56,929 bases of DNA from Phycisphaerales bacterium (GTDB taxonomy: Bacteria; Planctomycetota; Phycisphaerae; Phycisphaerales; UBA1924). Both the position numbers and the translations under genes were made by a program. Shown in pieces: positions 15,887-24,812 of the stretch. How positions within the stretch are numbered: position 1 is the stretch's first letter; each line of letters opens with the position of its first letter. Below the pieces are notes generated by a model. It made no database searches, was not told the DNA's origin, and saw only the letters and a program-made list of their open reading frames with translations. The DNA is taken from NCBI GenBank assembly GCA_022843045.1, contig JALHOJ010000018.1, forward strand, positions 1 through 56,929, read 5' to 3'.

Positions 15887-17383
15887 ATGCGTCGGAAGCA
15901 CACTGCAGCGATGATGGCTTTGGTGGCGGGGATGACGGGGCTGGTTGGGGTGTGCGGGCTTGGCGGGGCGACGCCTGCGCTGGCGCAATCGTCGGCGACG
16001 CGAGTGGACGGTTCGGGGCCGGACACGCTGATTTTCCGCAACGGCAACACGCTCAAGGGCGAGATCGTGTCGGAGACGGAGAAGACCGTCAAGATCAAGT
16101 CGACGACCAACGGCATCACGTTCGAGATGGAGTATCCGAAGGCTGATCTCCTGGAGATCAAGCGCGGCACGCGGGCTCCGGAGAGCAAGGGCGCCAAGGC
16201 GGACACCAAGCCGACGGCTCCGGCGGCTGCCGAAGTGAAGAGCGAGGCGAAGGCGGAGGATGCCGGGACGGTCGGGGCAGGCCCCGACGGCACCAAGTAC
16301 TACTACCTGTCGCTGAAGGGGGAGTTTGGCAGCCAAATTTCGCAGACGCCGATTCGGGATGCGGTGGACGATGCGTACAAGAACGGCGCGCGGGTGCTGA
16401 TCTTTGAAATGGACGCGAACTGGACGCAGGGCGAGGGGGAGATGACGCAGGACAAGAAGGCGTTCCAGCAGGAATTCAGCATGTCGCGTGCGGAGCGGAT
16501 CAACGACGTGATCCTCAAGCACATTCCGTCGATTTACGGCAGCGCGCCGGAGGATCGGCCGCAGGTGGTGTTCTGGATCAAGAACGCGATGGGCGGGGCG
16601 GCGTTCGTGCCGATGCTGTCGTGCGACCGGTACTTCCATCCCGACGGAAAGATGGGCGGCATCGGGAACCTGACGGAGATGATGGGGACGGGCAGCGAGC
16701 GGGTGCTGGAGAAGTGGCGCGGGGCGGCTCTGCAGACGGCGATGGGCTTTGCCAACTGGGGCTGCATGCCCGAGATCGTGATCCGCGGGATGGCCCGGCG
16801 TGAGCAGGTCGTGAGCGTCCGGTATATCGACGGCAAGCCCGACTTCTTTGAGGGGTATCCCAGCAACCCAGGTGAGGAACTGCTCACGGACTCAGGCAAG
16901 GAGTCCGAGCAGGACACCATCGATCAACTGGCCCGCTGGCAGGGCAACGACGTGATCACGCTCACGGCGGATCTGGCGACCAAGCTGCAGTTGAGCAAAG
17001 GCACGGTTTCGACCAAGGGCGAACTGCTGGAAACGCTGGGGCTGTCGCGCAATGGCGTGGCGGTGGATCAGCGCGTGGAGAAGATCTTCGGCGGCTGGGC
17101 GGATGGTCTGGACCGGGCCAAGACGCGCTTGCTGCGGATTCTGCGGGACTACCAGGACGTTCGCGTCGAGGGCACGTGGGAAGAGCGGCGGGCGGCCCGC
17201 GGGCGGCAGATGCGGATGCTCGATGAGATCATGACGATCCTGCGGCAGTATGGCGAAGGCATGCTGCCCCGCTGGTGCTTCCAGAATGGCATTCCGCTGA
17301 ATGAAAGCGGTGAGCCGGACATCAACGGGTACCTCAACGAGAAGGACAAGATCAAGACGGAACAGCAGTTGGACAAGCGGTAA
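15887..17383 (+). CDS. Exported ClpP/NfeD-like protein, probable pseudoenzyme
   Basis: A 498-residue exported protein with a signal peptide (MRRKHTAAMMALVAGMTGLV, cleavage near ALAQ). Residues 46-94 form a small beta domain (DTLIFRNGNTLKGEIV..KTTNGI-like pattern). Then comes a Lys/Ala-rich linker (96-130) and a crotonase/ClpP-like fold. The position of the catalytic serine in the downstream paralog (HAISAAAM) is Gly-Gly here (NAMGGAAF, 236-237), so proteolysis is unlikely. The C-terminal third is charged and helical. ATG 15887 is preceded by GGAGG at 6 bases. The gene lies 83 bases before its paralog, probably in one operon. Confidence 0.7.
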   Translation: MRRKHTAAMMALVAGMTGLVGVCGLGGATPALAQSSATRVDGSGPDTLIFRNGNTLKGEIVSETEKTVKIKSTTNGITFEMEYPKADLLEIKRGTRAPESKGAKADTKPTAPAAAEVKSEAKAEDAGTVGAGPDGTKYYYLSLKGEFGSQISQTPIRDAVDDAYKNGARVLIFEMDANWTQGEGEMTQDKKAFQQEFSMSRAERINDVILKHIPSIYGSAPEDRPQVVFWIKNAMGGAAFVPMLSCDRYFHPDGKMGGIGNLTEMMGTGSERVLEKWRGAALQTAMGFANWGCMPEIVIRGMARREQVVSVRYIDGKPDFFEGYPSNPGEELLTDSGKESEQDTIDQLARWQGNDVITLTADLATKLQLSKGTVSTKGELLETLGLSRNGVAVDQRVEKIFGGWADGLDRAKTRLLRILRDYQDVRVEGTWEERRAARGRQMRMLDEIMTILRQYGEGMLPRWCFQNGIPLNESGEPDINGYLNEKDKIKTEQQLDKR

Positions 17384-17466
17384 TTCCTGGCGGGGACTGG
17401 ACACTCGAACAGATAAGAGCGCGGCTTGGAAGATCGAGCGGAGAGTAGCGAGAAACGGAGCATTCC

Positions 17467-18810
17467 ATGAACGGCAAGCGTGCGATGAGCAGGTGGAACA
17501 TGACGCGGTGGCTGATGCTGTGCGCGTTGGCGGTGGTCGGGTTGTTCGCGTCTCCCTCCGCGTTTGCGGCGGACAAAGTCGTGCTCAAGGACGGAACGGT
17601 CCTGACGGGCACGATCGTGCGCGAGACCAGCGGGATCGTGTGGATCAAGACCACCACGGGCGGTATCGAGACCGAGCGAATGGTCTTGCCCGATGAACTC
17701 AAGAGCGTCGAGCGCGACGCGGGGGCTGCGAAGACTGAGGCGCCGGCGGAGGAGAAGGCCGATGACGCCGCGGGTGATCAGCCGGCGAACGGGATCAAGC
17801 TGGAAGGGGATGAGCCCGAATACAAGCCGGGCGTGCCCCGCGCGTTGGTGCTCACGCTGGGTGATGAACAGAACGGTCACATGGTCGGCGTGTACATGAC
17901 GGCGGAGATCGTTCGTCGCGCGATTCCGACGCTGGAGAAGGAACTGGGCACGGACCGCACCGGGATTCTGGTGCTGCGGGTGCACTCGGGCGGCGGGATG
18001 CTGCTGGAACTGCAGAAGCTCAGCGATGTGATTGAGAATGAACTCAAGCCGCGATTCCGCGTGGTGGGCTGGATCGATCACGCGATCTCGGCGGCGGCGA
18101 TGACGATGCACTGCGTGGAGGAAATCTACTTCACGACCGACGGTGAGTACGGCGGCTGCACTGCCTTCGCGGGCGGCGCGGACAAGCCGGTGGAAGGATT
18201 CGCGCTGGAGGAAATCCTCTACATGATGGAGAAGATCTCGGCCCGCGGCAAGCATGACCCGCTCTTGATGCGGTCGATGCAGATCCAGATGCCGCTTTCG
18301 GCGACGATCGACGAGAACGGGAACGTGAAGTACTTCCCCGATGCGACTTCGGGTGAGATGGTGGTGAACCCTGATCGCGAGGTGCTGACGCTCAACGCCA
18401 AGAGCGCAGAGCGGATCAAGTTCTCCAGCGGGCGAGCGGACAGCATCGAGGAACTGGCCAAGCACATGGGCCTGCCCGAGGTGCAGTGGGTGGGCAAGCG
18501 GGTGCGCGGTTATCCGTGGCCCATCAGCAAGGCCGAGGAAATGCAGATTCGCTTCCGCGAGCAGACCAAGGCGGACCAGGCAGCGGAAGGCCGGCTGTGG
18601 GAGTCGTATGGCCGGCGTCTGGCGGCGGCACAGGCGGCCCAGGAGCGTGACCGTGCGTCGTTCGTGGGTCAGGCTCGGCAGAACCTGGAACGCATCAAGG
18701 CGATCTTCCGCAACAACCCGAATCTGAAGCTGCTGCGGTTTGGCGGTGAGCGCCAGTACCGCGAGTGGCTGGATGAGCAGGAGCGGATCCTGCGGGACCT
18801 GTTGAAGTAA
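17467..18810 (+). CDS. Exported ClpP/NfeD-like serine protease family protein
   Basis: A 447-residue paralog of the preceding protein. It has a signal peptide (WLMLCALAVVGLFASPSAFA), the same small beta domain (DKVVLKDGTVLTGTIVRET, 37-55), an acidic linker, and a membrane-protease-like ClpP fold. RVHSGGG at 171-177 matches the oxyanion NSPGG segment of NfeD/SppA-type proteases, and HAISAAAM supplies Ser208 as the likely nucleophile; the general base is not clear by eye. The C-terminal 110 residues form a charged helix rich in Ala, Arg and Glu. GGAG lies 6 bases before ATG 17467. A strong terminator follows. Confidence 0.75.
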   Translation: MNGKRAMSRWNMTRWLMLCALAVVGLFASPSAFAADKVVLKDGTVLTGTIVRETSGIVWIKTTTGGIETERMVLPDELKSVERDAGAAKTEAPAEEKADDAAGDQPANGIKLEGDEPEYKPGVPRALVLTLGDEQNGHMVGVYMTAEIVRRAIPTLEKELGTDRTGILVLRVHSGGGMLLELQKLSDVIENELKPRFRVVGWIDHAISAAAMTMHCVEEIYFTTDGEYGGCTAFAGGADKPVEGFALEEILYMMEKISARGKHDPLLMRSMQIQMPLSATIDENGNVKYFPDATSGEMVVNPDREVLTLNAKSAERIKFSSGRADSIEELAKHMGLPEVQWVGKRVRGYPWPISKAEEMQIRFREQTKADQAAEGRLWESYGRRLAAAQAAQERDRASFVGQARQNLERIKAIFRNNPNLKLLRFGGERQYREWLDEQERILRDLLK

Positions 18811-18830
18811 TCACAGAAAAGTCAGGACGA

Positions 18831-18858
18831 ACGCCCGGTCGAAGGACCGGGCGTTTTT
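18831..18858 (+). terminator. Rho-independent terminator
   Basis: A perfect 10-bp stem, ACGCCCGGTC and GACCGGGCGT, with GAAG loop, followed by TTTTC. It ends the two-gene ClpP/NfeD-like operon. The minus-strand reading lacks a T-run. Confidence 0.9.
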
Positions 18859-18894
18859 CGTTGCAGGAAGCGCGGCCAGAGCGAGGCTGAAGCC

Positions 18895-19866
18895 TCACAT
18901 CGCTGATGCGTGGGCGGTGTGCGGTGCGGGCGTGGGGCTCGCGGCGAGCAGGCACTCGATGCCGTCGGCGAGGTTGTTTGCTTCGGTCGCTCGCTCGTCG
19001 GGGGTCATGGTCTGGTTGGTGGGGGTGCGATTGGCGTCGAGCAGGACGGGACGGCCATCTGATATGACGAAGTCGAACTTGCCATAGTCAAAGCCCAGAT
19101 CGGCGCGCTGGCGGCGGATTTCGTCGGGGAGATTGTCCTTGGTGGGCTCCATGAAGGCGCGGGCGTCGATGTTGGGGACGGCGACGATGGGGGTGCGGGC
19201 CTTGCGGATCGAGAGGCTCTCGCGCGGGCCCATGAAGACCCAGGAGCGCATGCAGTACATGCCTTCCTGAAGTTCGGGCAGGAAGCGCTCGACCACGAGG
19301 GCGCGGTTGAGCCAGACCAGGGCGGGGACGCTGCGTTTGGAATCGAAGATGCGGTAGGACTTCGCCGCCAGACGCGAGCGCAGGGGCCAGGGCAGGCGAC
19401 GGTGGAGGGCGTGCAGGGCACGGGTGGGGAAGGCGGTCTGGGCGAGCTGGGCTTCTTTGAGGCCGCCGCAGTTGTTGTTGGTTTTGACGATGACGGGGCC
19501 GTCGTAGGTGTCGGTACGGGTGACGAGGTGGTCGCTGAAGGAGCGCTTGGAGATGTCGCGGGTGGCGAGGTTGGGCGCGAAGGGGAACCGGCGGGCGAGG
19601 GCGAGATAGGGTTCGGGGATGACGGTGAGGTCGACGTGGACGAAGCAGGCGCGGGGCGGGTGGGGATCGGCGAGGAGGGCGTCGGCGCGGGCGTGGTCCA
19701 CGCCACGAATGAAGCTGATGCGCCAGCCGCGGGCGCGAAGGGCGTTGACGGCGAGGAGGAGGAGGTATTGGGAGGGCTCGAAGGTGTCGTGCCGGTGGAT
19801 CAGGATGGCGAGGTGCACATTGGGCTCCTGCGCGGCACGACGAAGTGCGGCGAGATTGGCCGACAC
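18895..19866 (-). CDS. ATP-grasp domain protein of unknown substrate
   Basis: A 323-residue soluble protein with ATP-grasp hallmarks: VIVKTNNNCGG (nucleotide-binding strand-loop), VERFLPELQEGMYCMRSWVF and the metal-binding end KFDFVISDGRPVLLDANRTPT. The N-terminal part (ILIHRHDTFEPSQYLL, WRISFIRG) fits the preceding Rossmann-like domain. ATP-grasp enzymes couple ATP to carboxylate-amine or similar ligations; nothing here fixes the acceptor. The start is GTG 19866 with weak GGGAA upstream and TATGCT further up on the minus strand; a start at the Val near residue 17 is possible. It is convergent with the upstream operon and divergent from the next gene. Confidence 0.7.
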   Translation of the reverse strand: MSANLAALRRAAQEPNVHLAILIHRHDTFEPSQYLLLLAVNALRARGWRISFIRGVDHARADALLADPHPPRACFVHVDLTVIPEPYLALARRFPFAPNLATRDISKRSFSDHLVTRTDTYDGPVIVKTNNNCGGLKEAQLAQTAFPTRALHALHRRLPWPLRSRLAAKSYRIFDSKRSVPALVWLNRALVVERFLPELQEGMYCMRSWVFMGPRESLSIRKARTPIVAVPNIDARAFMEPTKDNLPDEIRRQRADLGFDYGKFDFVISDGRPVLLDANRTPTNQTMTPDERATEANNLADGIECLLAASPTPAPHTAHASAM

Positions 19867-20071
19867 TTCCCAAGGGCAGCATAGGCGATTGCGGAGGTTG
19901 CGGGGGGTTGGTGGGGGATGGTGGGCAAAATGGGGGGGGATTTCGGCGTTGGGGGGGACGGGGGGGTGGCGGGTCGATAAACTGAACTATTCGAGGTTTT
20001 TTCCGTAGAAGGTGTAGCTCGCGGGCTCGTGCAGGAAGTCGAGCGCGGGCGATTTTGGGGAGATGCAAACT

Positions 20072-20869
20072 ATGGCAATCGGAAGCAATCCACTCTTGAA
20101 TGAGAAGACGTTCGCGAACGAGCGGTGGGGCGGCATCATGGCCGACCTGCAGAAGGCAGAGGGCAAAGCGATTTCGACGACGATGACCACGCAGGGCGTC
20201 GTGGTCAAGTCGAGCGTGCTGTTCGTCCTGTGCGTGATGTCGGCGGTCGTGAACTGGGTGCTCGCGGGCAAGAACGACACGGCTGGAATCGCGACGCTGC
20301 TGGGCATCGGCGGGGCGGTGCTGGGGCTGGTCATCAGCCTGGTGCTCTGCTTCAAGCAGAACTTTGCGGCGTTCCTGTCGCCCATCTATGCGATCGGGCA
20401 GGGTCTGCTCCTGGGCTGGATTAGCCTGATGATCGCCAAGAGCGGCCCCAAGGGCATGGACACCGGGATCGTCATCAACGCGGTACTGCTCACCTTCGGC
20501 TGCTTTGCGGGTTGCTTGGTCGCGTACGCGATGGGCTTGGTGCGGATCGGGCGCACGGCGGCAGCGGCGATCACGATCGGCTGCGTGGGGCTGATGCTCA
20601 CGTACGCGGCGTCGTGGATTCTGCCGATGTTCGGCGTGACCGGGATGCAGGCGATTCACGAAGGCGGGCCGATCGGCCTGGTCGTGAGCGGCATCGCCAT
20701 CGTGCTGGCGGTCATGAGCCTCATCATGAGCATCCAGTTCGTGGATGAGGGCGTGCGGGGCGGGGCGCCCAAGTACATGGAGTGGTACGCGGCGTTCGGG
20801 CTGCTCTCCACGCTGGTATGGCTGTACATCGAGATTCTGCGGCTGCTGAACAAGCTGCGGAACAACTGA
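20072..20869 (+). CDS. Bax inhibitor-1/YccA-like membrane protein
   Basis: A protein of about 265 residues with seven predicted hydrophobic segments, for example VLFVLCVMSAVVNWVLAG, GIGGAVLGLVISLVLCF and GIAIVLAVMSLIMSIQFVDE. Order, spacing and the N-terminal NPLLNEKTF match the bacterial Bax-inhibitor-1/YccA family of inner-membrane proteins, implicated in ion leak or membrane-protease modulation. ATG 20072 is preferred over ATG 20063 because GGGGAG ends 10 bases before it. A terminator follows 38 bases after the stop. Confidence 0.85.
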   Translation: MAIGSNPLLNEKTFANERWGGIMADLQKAEGKAISTTMTTQGVVVKSSVLFVLCVMSAVVNWVLAGKNDTAGIATLLGIGGAVLGLVISLVLCFKQNFAAFLSPIYAIGQGLLLGWISLMIAKSGPKGMDTGIVINAVLLTFGCFAGCLVAYAMGLVRIGRTAAAAITIGCVGLMLTYAASWILPMFGVTGMQAIHEGGPIGLVVSGIAIVLAVMSLIMSIQFVDEGVRGGAPKYMEWYAAFGLLSTLVWLYIEILRLLNKLRNN

Positions 20870-20907
20870 GCGGACGCAAGCGTTTGAGTGTTAGAAATCA
20901 GTGAACT

Positions 20908-20933
20908 AAAGGCCGCATTCCGCGGCCTTTTTC
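20908..20933 (+). terminator. Rho-independent terminator
   Basis: A 9-bp stem AAAGGCCGC / GCGGCCTTT with loop ATTCC, followed by TTC. It ends the Bax-inhibitor-like gene and separates it from the tRNA. Confidence 0.85.
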
Positions 20934-21021
20934 GCTTTGTATCCGCCTGGGGAGAGTGCTTGCCTTGGGTGCGTCGGCCGGTGGCTTGCGCCGCTCGGTT
21001 CTTACCCTACCCTACCTTCGT

Positions 21022-21095
21022 GCGGTTGTAGCTCAGTTGGATAGAGCAGTCGTTTCCTAAACGACAGGTCGGCGGTTCGAGTCCGCCCAGCCGCG
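21022..21095 (+). tRNA. tRNA-Arg (anticodon CCU)
   Basis: A complete 74-nt cloverleaf. Acceptor GCGGTTG pairs with CAGCCGC including one G-U; the D arm is GCTC...GAGC. The anticodon stem GTCGT/ACGAC closes loop TTCCTAA (anticodon CCT). The T arm is GGCGG-TTCGAGT-CCGCC. The discriminator is G at 21095. CCA is not encoded; the next bases are TTG. The kinase reading frame begins at the very next base. Confidence 0.95.
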
Positions 21096-23843
21096 TTGGT
21101 GCCCGAACCTGGCCAGCCCAACTTGCCCAAGTCGCCCAAGCCCGGAGCGGGCGGGACGCCTGCCGCGCCCGGAGGGAAGCCCAAGCCCGCGGCAGATTCG
21201 TACGACGGTCCGACGCTGGATATGTCGAGCGAAGCCGCGTCGATGTCGGGGATCAACGCGACAGTGGATTGGAGCGCGAGCAAGTCGGAGTCAGGCTCGG
21301 GGTTGGGCGCTTCGGGATATGACGTCACGCAGGACATTCCTGGGAAGGCGACGGGCACGCCGCCGCCGGTGGCTGTGCCGATTCCCACTGCGCCGGCTGC
21401 GGGCAGCGGCGCGCCGAAGAGCGCGGCGCCGGCGGGTGGGCCGAGCGTGCACGCGAGCGCATATGTGAACCCGCATGTCAGTCAGGCGAGCCAGCCGGCT
21501 GTGAGCGCGAGCGGATTCCCGATCATTGATGGGTATGACCTTGTTCGCGCGGCGGGCAAGGGCGGGATGGGCGTGGTGTACGAGGCGATTCAACTGGCGA
21601 CGGGGCGGCGGGTGGCGATCAAGCTGCTGCCGGAAGCCGCGCTGGCGAGCGAACTCGCGCGGACGCGATTTGCGCGCGAAGTGGAAGTTGTGGCGCGCTT
21701 GCAGCACCCGGGGATCGTGCCGATTCTCGACTCGGGCGTGCGCAAGGGGCTGTACTTCTACGCGATGGACTTTGTGGACGGGGAGCCGCTGGATGCGGTG
21801 ATGCCGCCCGGGAAGTCGGACGCGCGGAAGGCGGCGCAGATGATGTGCGAGATCTGCGACAGCGTGGATTACGCGCACCAGCGCGGGGTGCTGCATCGCG
21901 ATTTGAAGCCCGGCAACGTGCTGGTGGACAAGCAGGGCAAGCCGCACTTGCTTGACTTTGGATTGGCCAAGCAGACGGGGGAGAGCAGTTCATCGCCCTT
22001 GCAGACTGGCGTGACGATCAGCGGGGCGGGGCAGCTCTTGGGCACGGTCGCGTTCATGTCTCCCGAGCAGGCGGCGGGGAACGCGGACCAGGCGAGCGTG
22101 CGCAGCGATGTGTACTCGCTGGGCGTGATGACGTACCTGCTGATGACGGGCAAGCTGCCCATCAGCATGAACGGGTCGCTGCGCGAGGTCCTGACGTGGA
22201 TCGCCGATCGCGAGCCGACCGCGCCGAGCAAGATCAAGCCGGAGCTGGGCAAGGACATCGACGCGATCCTGCTCAAGAGCCTCGAGAAGAACCCGGATCG
22301 ACGCTACGCGACGGCGGGCGAACTGGCGGCGGACCTGCGCCGGTGGCTGGCGGACGAAGCGATCCTGGCGCGGCCTGTGTCAACGCAGGAACGCAGCGTG
22401 CGGTGGGTTCGCAAGAACAAGACGCTGACCGGGACGATCGCGGCGGCGACGCTGGCGCTGGTGGTGGTATCGGCGACGCTGATCACGCGGATCGTGCAGG
22501 AGAGGAACCGGGCGAACGCGGCGGCGATTGAGGCGGTGGAGAACGCGACGCGCGCGGAGAAGAACGCGGAACAGGCGATTGCGAACGCGGAGCGGGCGCG
22601 GCAGAACGAAGAAGAAGCGAAGAAGAACGAGAGGAAGTCGAGCGAGAGCTTGAAGCTGATTCGAGGCATTCTCGATCCGGCGAGCCTTGACTCACCCGAT
22701 GTGACCCTGCGCGAGGTGATCAACGTGGGGATGGCGCAGATCGAAAAGACGCCGCCCGACAATCCTGAGACGGAAGCGGTCATCCGCGAGGTGATGGCGT
22801 CCGTGTATCGCAAGCTTGGTCGGTACGGGCAGGCGAAGGTGAACGCGGAACGCGCTTTGGAACTGCGACGCGCGGGCGCGAGTGGAGCGACGTTGGCGAC
22901 GGACCCCGCAGCGTCGGCGGATGCGATCCACAACCTCGCGGCGATTTCCTGGTGGCTTCGCGATTATGAGCGGGCATTGCCGCTGTACGAGGAATCGCTG
23001 CGGATTCGCAGGCAGTTGTATACGGGTGATCATCGCGACGTGGCGCTCAGCATGGCGCACCTGGGCGCGTGCTACATGGGGCTGGAGCGGATGGACGAGG
23101 CGTTCCCGCTGTATCAGGACGCGCTGGAGATGCGGCGCAGGCTGTTCGGTGATGAGAGCGAGCCGGTGGCGCAGTCGCTCAACAACCTGGCGAAGTGGTA
23201 TAGCGAACGGGAGGAGTTTGACAAGTCCGAGGAGTACTCGCGGCGGGCGTTGGCGATCGTGGAGAAGGTGCGGGGAGCGACGCATCCGGGGACGGCTTCG
23301 GTGGCGCACAACCTGGCGCTGAACCTGCTGGAGCAGGGTAAGTTCGCGGAGGCCAAGCGATACTTTGAAATGGCGGTGGAGGTTCGTCGCAAGCTGTATC
23401 CACGCGGGCATCACCTTCTGGCGGGATCGCTCACGGGTTTGGCGCGGACGCAGTTGGAACTCGAGGAGCTTGACGCCGCGCTCGCGAATGCGACCGAGGC
23501 GGACGTGATGTACACGAAGGTGGACCACGAGCAGAAGGTGGACATCGCGGACGCGAAGGCGGCGACGGGGCAGGCGCAGTTGGCGATGGGGCGCGCGACG
23601 GAGGCGTTGCAACTGCTTCGCGCGGCCAAGTCGGTGCTCGATGACGCGCTCAATCCGCCTGCGCCGCAGAAGGCGCAGCTTGATGCGGCGATCGGCGAGG
23701 CGCTCGCGGCGACGGGCGACTTGGGCGGCGCGACGAAGGCGTTTGCTGAGGCGATTGCCGTGGCGACGCGCGCACGGGGGGCTTCGAGCAGGTTGGTGCG
23801 GGAAGTCACCTTGCAACGCGATCGCGTGATGGATCGGAAGTGA
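21096..23843 (+). CDS. Membrane Ser/Thr protein kinase with C-terminal TPRs
   Basis: A PknB-type kinase of up to 915 residues. A Pro/Ala-rich linker (1-140) precedes the kinase domain: glycine loop GKGGMGVVYE (154-163), VAIK Lys176, HRDLKPGN (Asp269) and DFGLAK (287-292). A single membrane segment follows (TIAAATLALVVVSATLI, about 449-465), then an Ala/Glu/Asn coiled coil. About seven tetratricopeptide-like units with LRRxL..GDHxDVA..L..L patterns end the protein, so the TPR sensor would be extracytoplasmic. The 5' end is uncertain: the frame opens with TTG-GTG immediately after the tRNA discriminator, leaving no ribosome site. Internal ATGs at 21222 or 21243 are alternatives. Confidence 0.85.
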   Translation: MVPEPGQPNLPKSPKPGAGGTPAAPGGKPKPAADSYDGPTLDMSSEAASMSGINATVDWSASKSESGSGLGASGYDVTQDIPGKATGTPPPVAVPIPTAPAAGSGAPKSAAPAGGPSVHASAYVNPHVSQASQPAVSASGFPIIDGYDLVRAAGKGGMGVVYEAIQLATGRRVAIKLLPEAALASELARTRFAREVEVVARLQHPGIVPILDSGVRKGLYFYAMDFVDGEPLDAVMPPGKSDARKAAQMMCEICDSVDYAHQRGVLHRDLKPGNVLVDKQGKPHLLDFGLAKQTGESSSSPLQTGVTISGAGQLLGTVAFMSPEQAAGNADQASVRSDVYSLGVMTYLLMTGKLPISMNGSLREVLTWIADREPTAPSKIKPELGKDIDAILLKSLEKNPDRRYATAGELAADLRRWLADEAILARPVSTQERSVRWVRKNKTLTGTIAAATLALVVVSATLITRIVQERNRANAAAIEAVENATRAEKNAEQAIANAERARQNEEEAKKNERKSSESLKLIRGILDPASLDSPDVTLREVINVGMAQIEKTPPDNPETEAVIREVMASVYRKLGRYGQAKVNAERALELRRAGASGATLATDPAASADAIHNLAAISWWLRDYERALPLYEESLRIRRQLYTGDHRDVALSMAHLGACYMGLERMDEAFPLYQDALEMRRRLFGDESEPVAQSLNNLAKWYSEREEFDKSEEYSRRALAIVEKVRGATHPGTASVAHNLALNLLEQGKFAEAKRYFEMAVEVRRKLYPRGHHLLAGSLTGLARTQLELEELDAALANATEADVMYTKVDHEQKVDIADAKAATGQAQLAMGRATEALQLLRAAKSVLDDALNPPAPQKAQLDAAIGEALAATGDLGGATKAFAEAIAVATRARGASSRLVREVTLQRDRVMDRK

Positions 23844-23861
23844 ATGCGCAGTCCCCGGAAC

Positions 23862-23891
23862 AAAAAAGAACGCCCGCATAGTGCGGGCGTT
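23862..23891 (-). terminator. Rho-independent terminator of the first PEP-CTERM-like gene
   Basis: AACGCCCGCA (23869-23878) pairs with TGCGGGCGTT (23882-23891). On the minus strand it is followed by a run of T (complement of 23862-23867). It lies between convergent genes and may also stop the kinase transcript, though the plus-strand U-tract is weak. Confidence 0.8.
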
Positions 23892-23917
23892 GGTTGATGC
23901 CTTGGAATGGAATGAGC

Positions 23918-24574
23918 TCAGCGGCGGCGGCGGGAAGCCAGCAGGCCCGAGAGGCCCAAGAGAGCCGCGGCGCCCGGGGTGGGCACGGCGAAGAAGCCGC
24001 TGCCGGTGAGTTCGACGCCGTAGTCGCCGATGGGGCCCGGGGTGCCAGCCCAGTCGGTGTGGGGCAGGAAGCCGCCCGAGCCGTCGGGGCCGGAGATTTC
24101 GTTGGGGTTGGCGAAGTTGAAAATCGGGCCCAGGGTGCTCACGGGGTATCGGCCTGGGACGGCGACGGCGAGAGCGTACAGGCCCGGCGTATTGACGCCC
24201 GCGAGGGAGCCGTCGTTGGAGGAGCCAGTGAGGGTGCCTGTGCCGGCGACGGTCGCGACGAGGCCGAAGCCTTCGTTGCCGAGGGTCACGTTGAACAGGA
24301 AGAGGCCGAGGGTGCCGTTGGCGGAAGTGACGGTGATGTTGAAGGCGGAGGGGTTGGTGATGGAGATGAGGTACATGTCCTCGAGATCGGGATCGAGGAT
24401 GCCGGCGGCGAACTCGCCCGAGATGGAGTCGATGGCACCGACGCCCAGCGTCGCTTGAGCGCTGCCGACGAACTTACCGGCGTCGCCCTGCTCCTGCCAG
24501 TCAGGGCCTGCGAGGGCGAGGGGGGCGGCGAAAACGGACAACGCGAGCGCGGCGGCGCGAACGAAACGGGCCAT
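23918..24574 (-). CDS. Exported PEP-CTERM-like protein, paralog 1
   Basis: A 218-residue secreted protein. It has a signal peptide (RAAALALSVFAAPLALAG), a body beginning PDWQEQGDAGKFVGSAQATL, and the tail VPTPGAAALLGLSGLLASRRRR: motif, hydrophobic helix, Arg cluster. This matches the exosortase sorting-signal plan (a VPxPG variant of PEP-CTERM). The ATG at 24574 has AAGGAGAG upstream on the minus strand. The neighbour at 24813-25469 is a full-length paralog of identical length. No exosortase gene lies in the window. The body resembles beta-sandwich exported domains; function unknown, probably surface or matrix component. Confidence 0.85.
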   Translation of the reverse strand: MARFVRAAALALSVFAAPLALAGPDWQEQGDAGKFVGSAQATLGVGAIDSISGEFAAGILDPDLEDMYLISITNPSAFNITVTSANGTLGLFLFNVTLGNEGFGLVATVAGTGTLTGSSNDGSLAGVNTPGLYALAVAVPGRYPVSTLGPIFNFANPNEISGPDGSGGFLPHTDWAGTPGPIGDYGVELTGSGFFAVPTPGAAALLGLSGLLASRRRR

Positions 24575-24716
24575 GTTTCTCTCCTTTTGACGGCGTGTTT
24601 CATCCGTCGTGATGCACGCGTTGAGGGTGGTCCGAGCGCAGCACAAAGCCAGCCCGGACCCCTGTTGGCGATACTTCGGTACTCAGTATTTCACATGAGA
24701 GCGTTTGTGTCAACGC

Positions 24717-24755
24717 AAAAATGGGAAAAACTGGACTGACGCTGGTCAATCCAGT
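24717..24755 (-). terminator. Rho-independent terminator of the second PEP-CTERM-like gene
   Basis: On the minus strand, ACTGGA-t-TGAC-cagc-GTCA-g-TCCAGT is followed by TTTTTCCCATTTTT. It lies 58 bases past the stop of the 24813-25469 gene, so the two paralogs are separately terminated. Confidence 0.8.
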
Positions 24756-24812
24756 GGGATCACCTTGATGGGGTACGGGTTTGGGACTTTGGGAAAGTCC
24801 TAGAACTCATAC

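Noticed and set aside
21022-21095. tRNA-Arg 3' end as an integrated-element attachment site
   Set aside because: I found no duplicate of the tRNA 3' end in the window and no integrase beside it; the recombinase at 40277 is 19 kb away and Xer-like.
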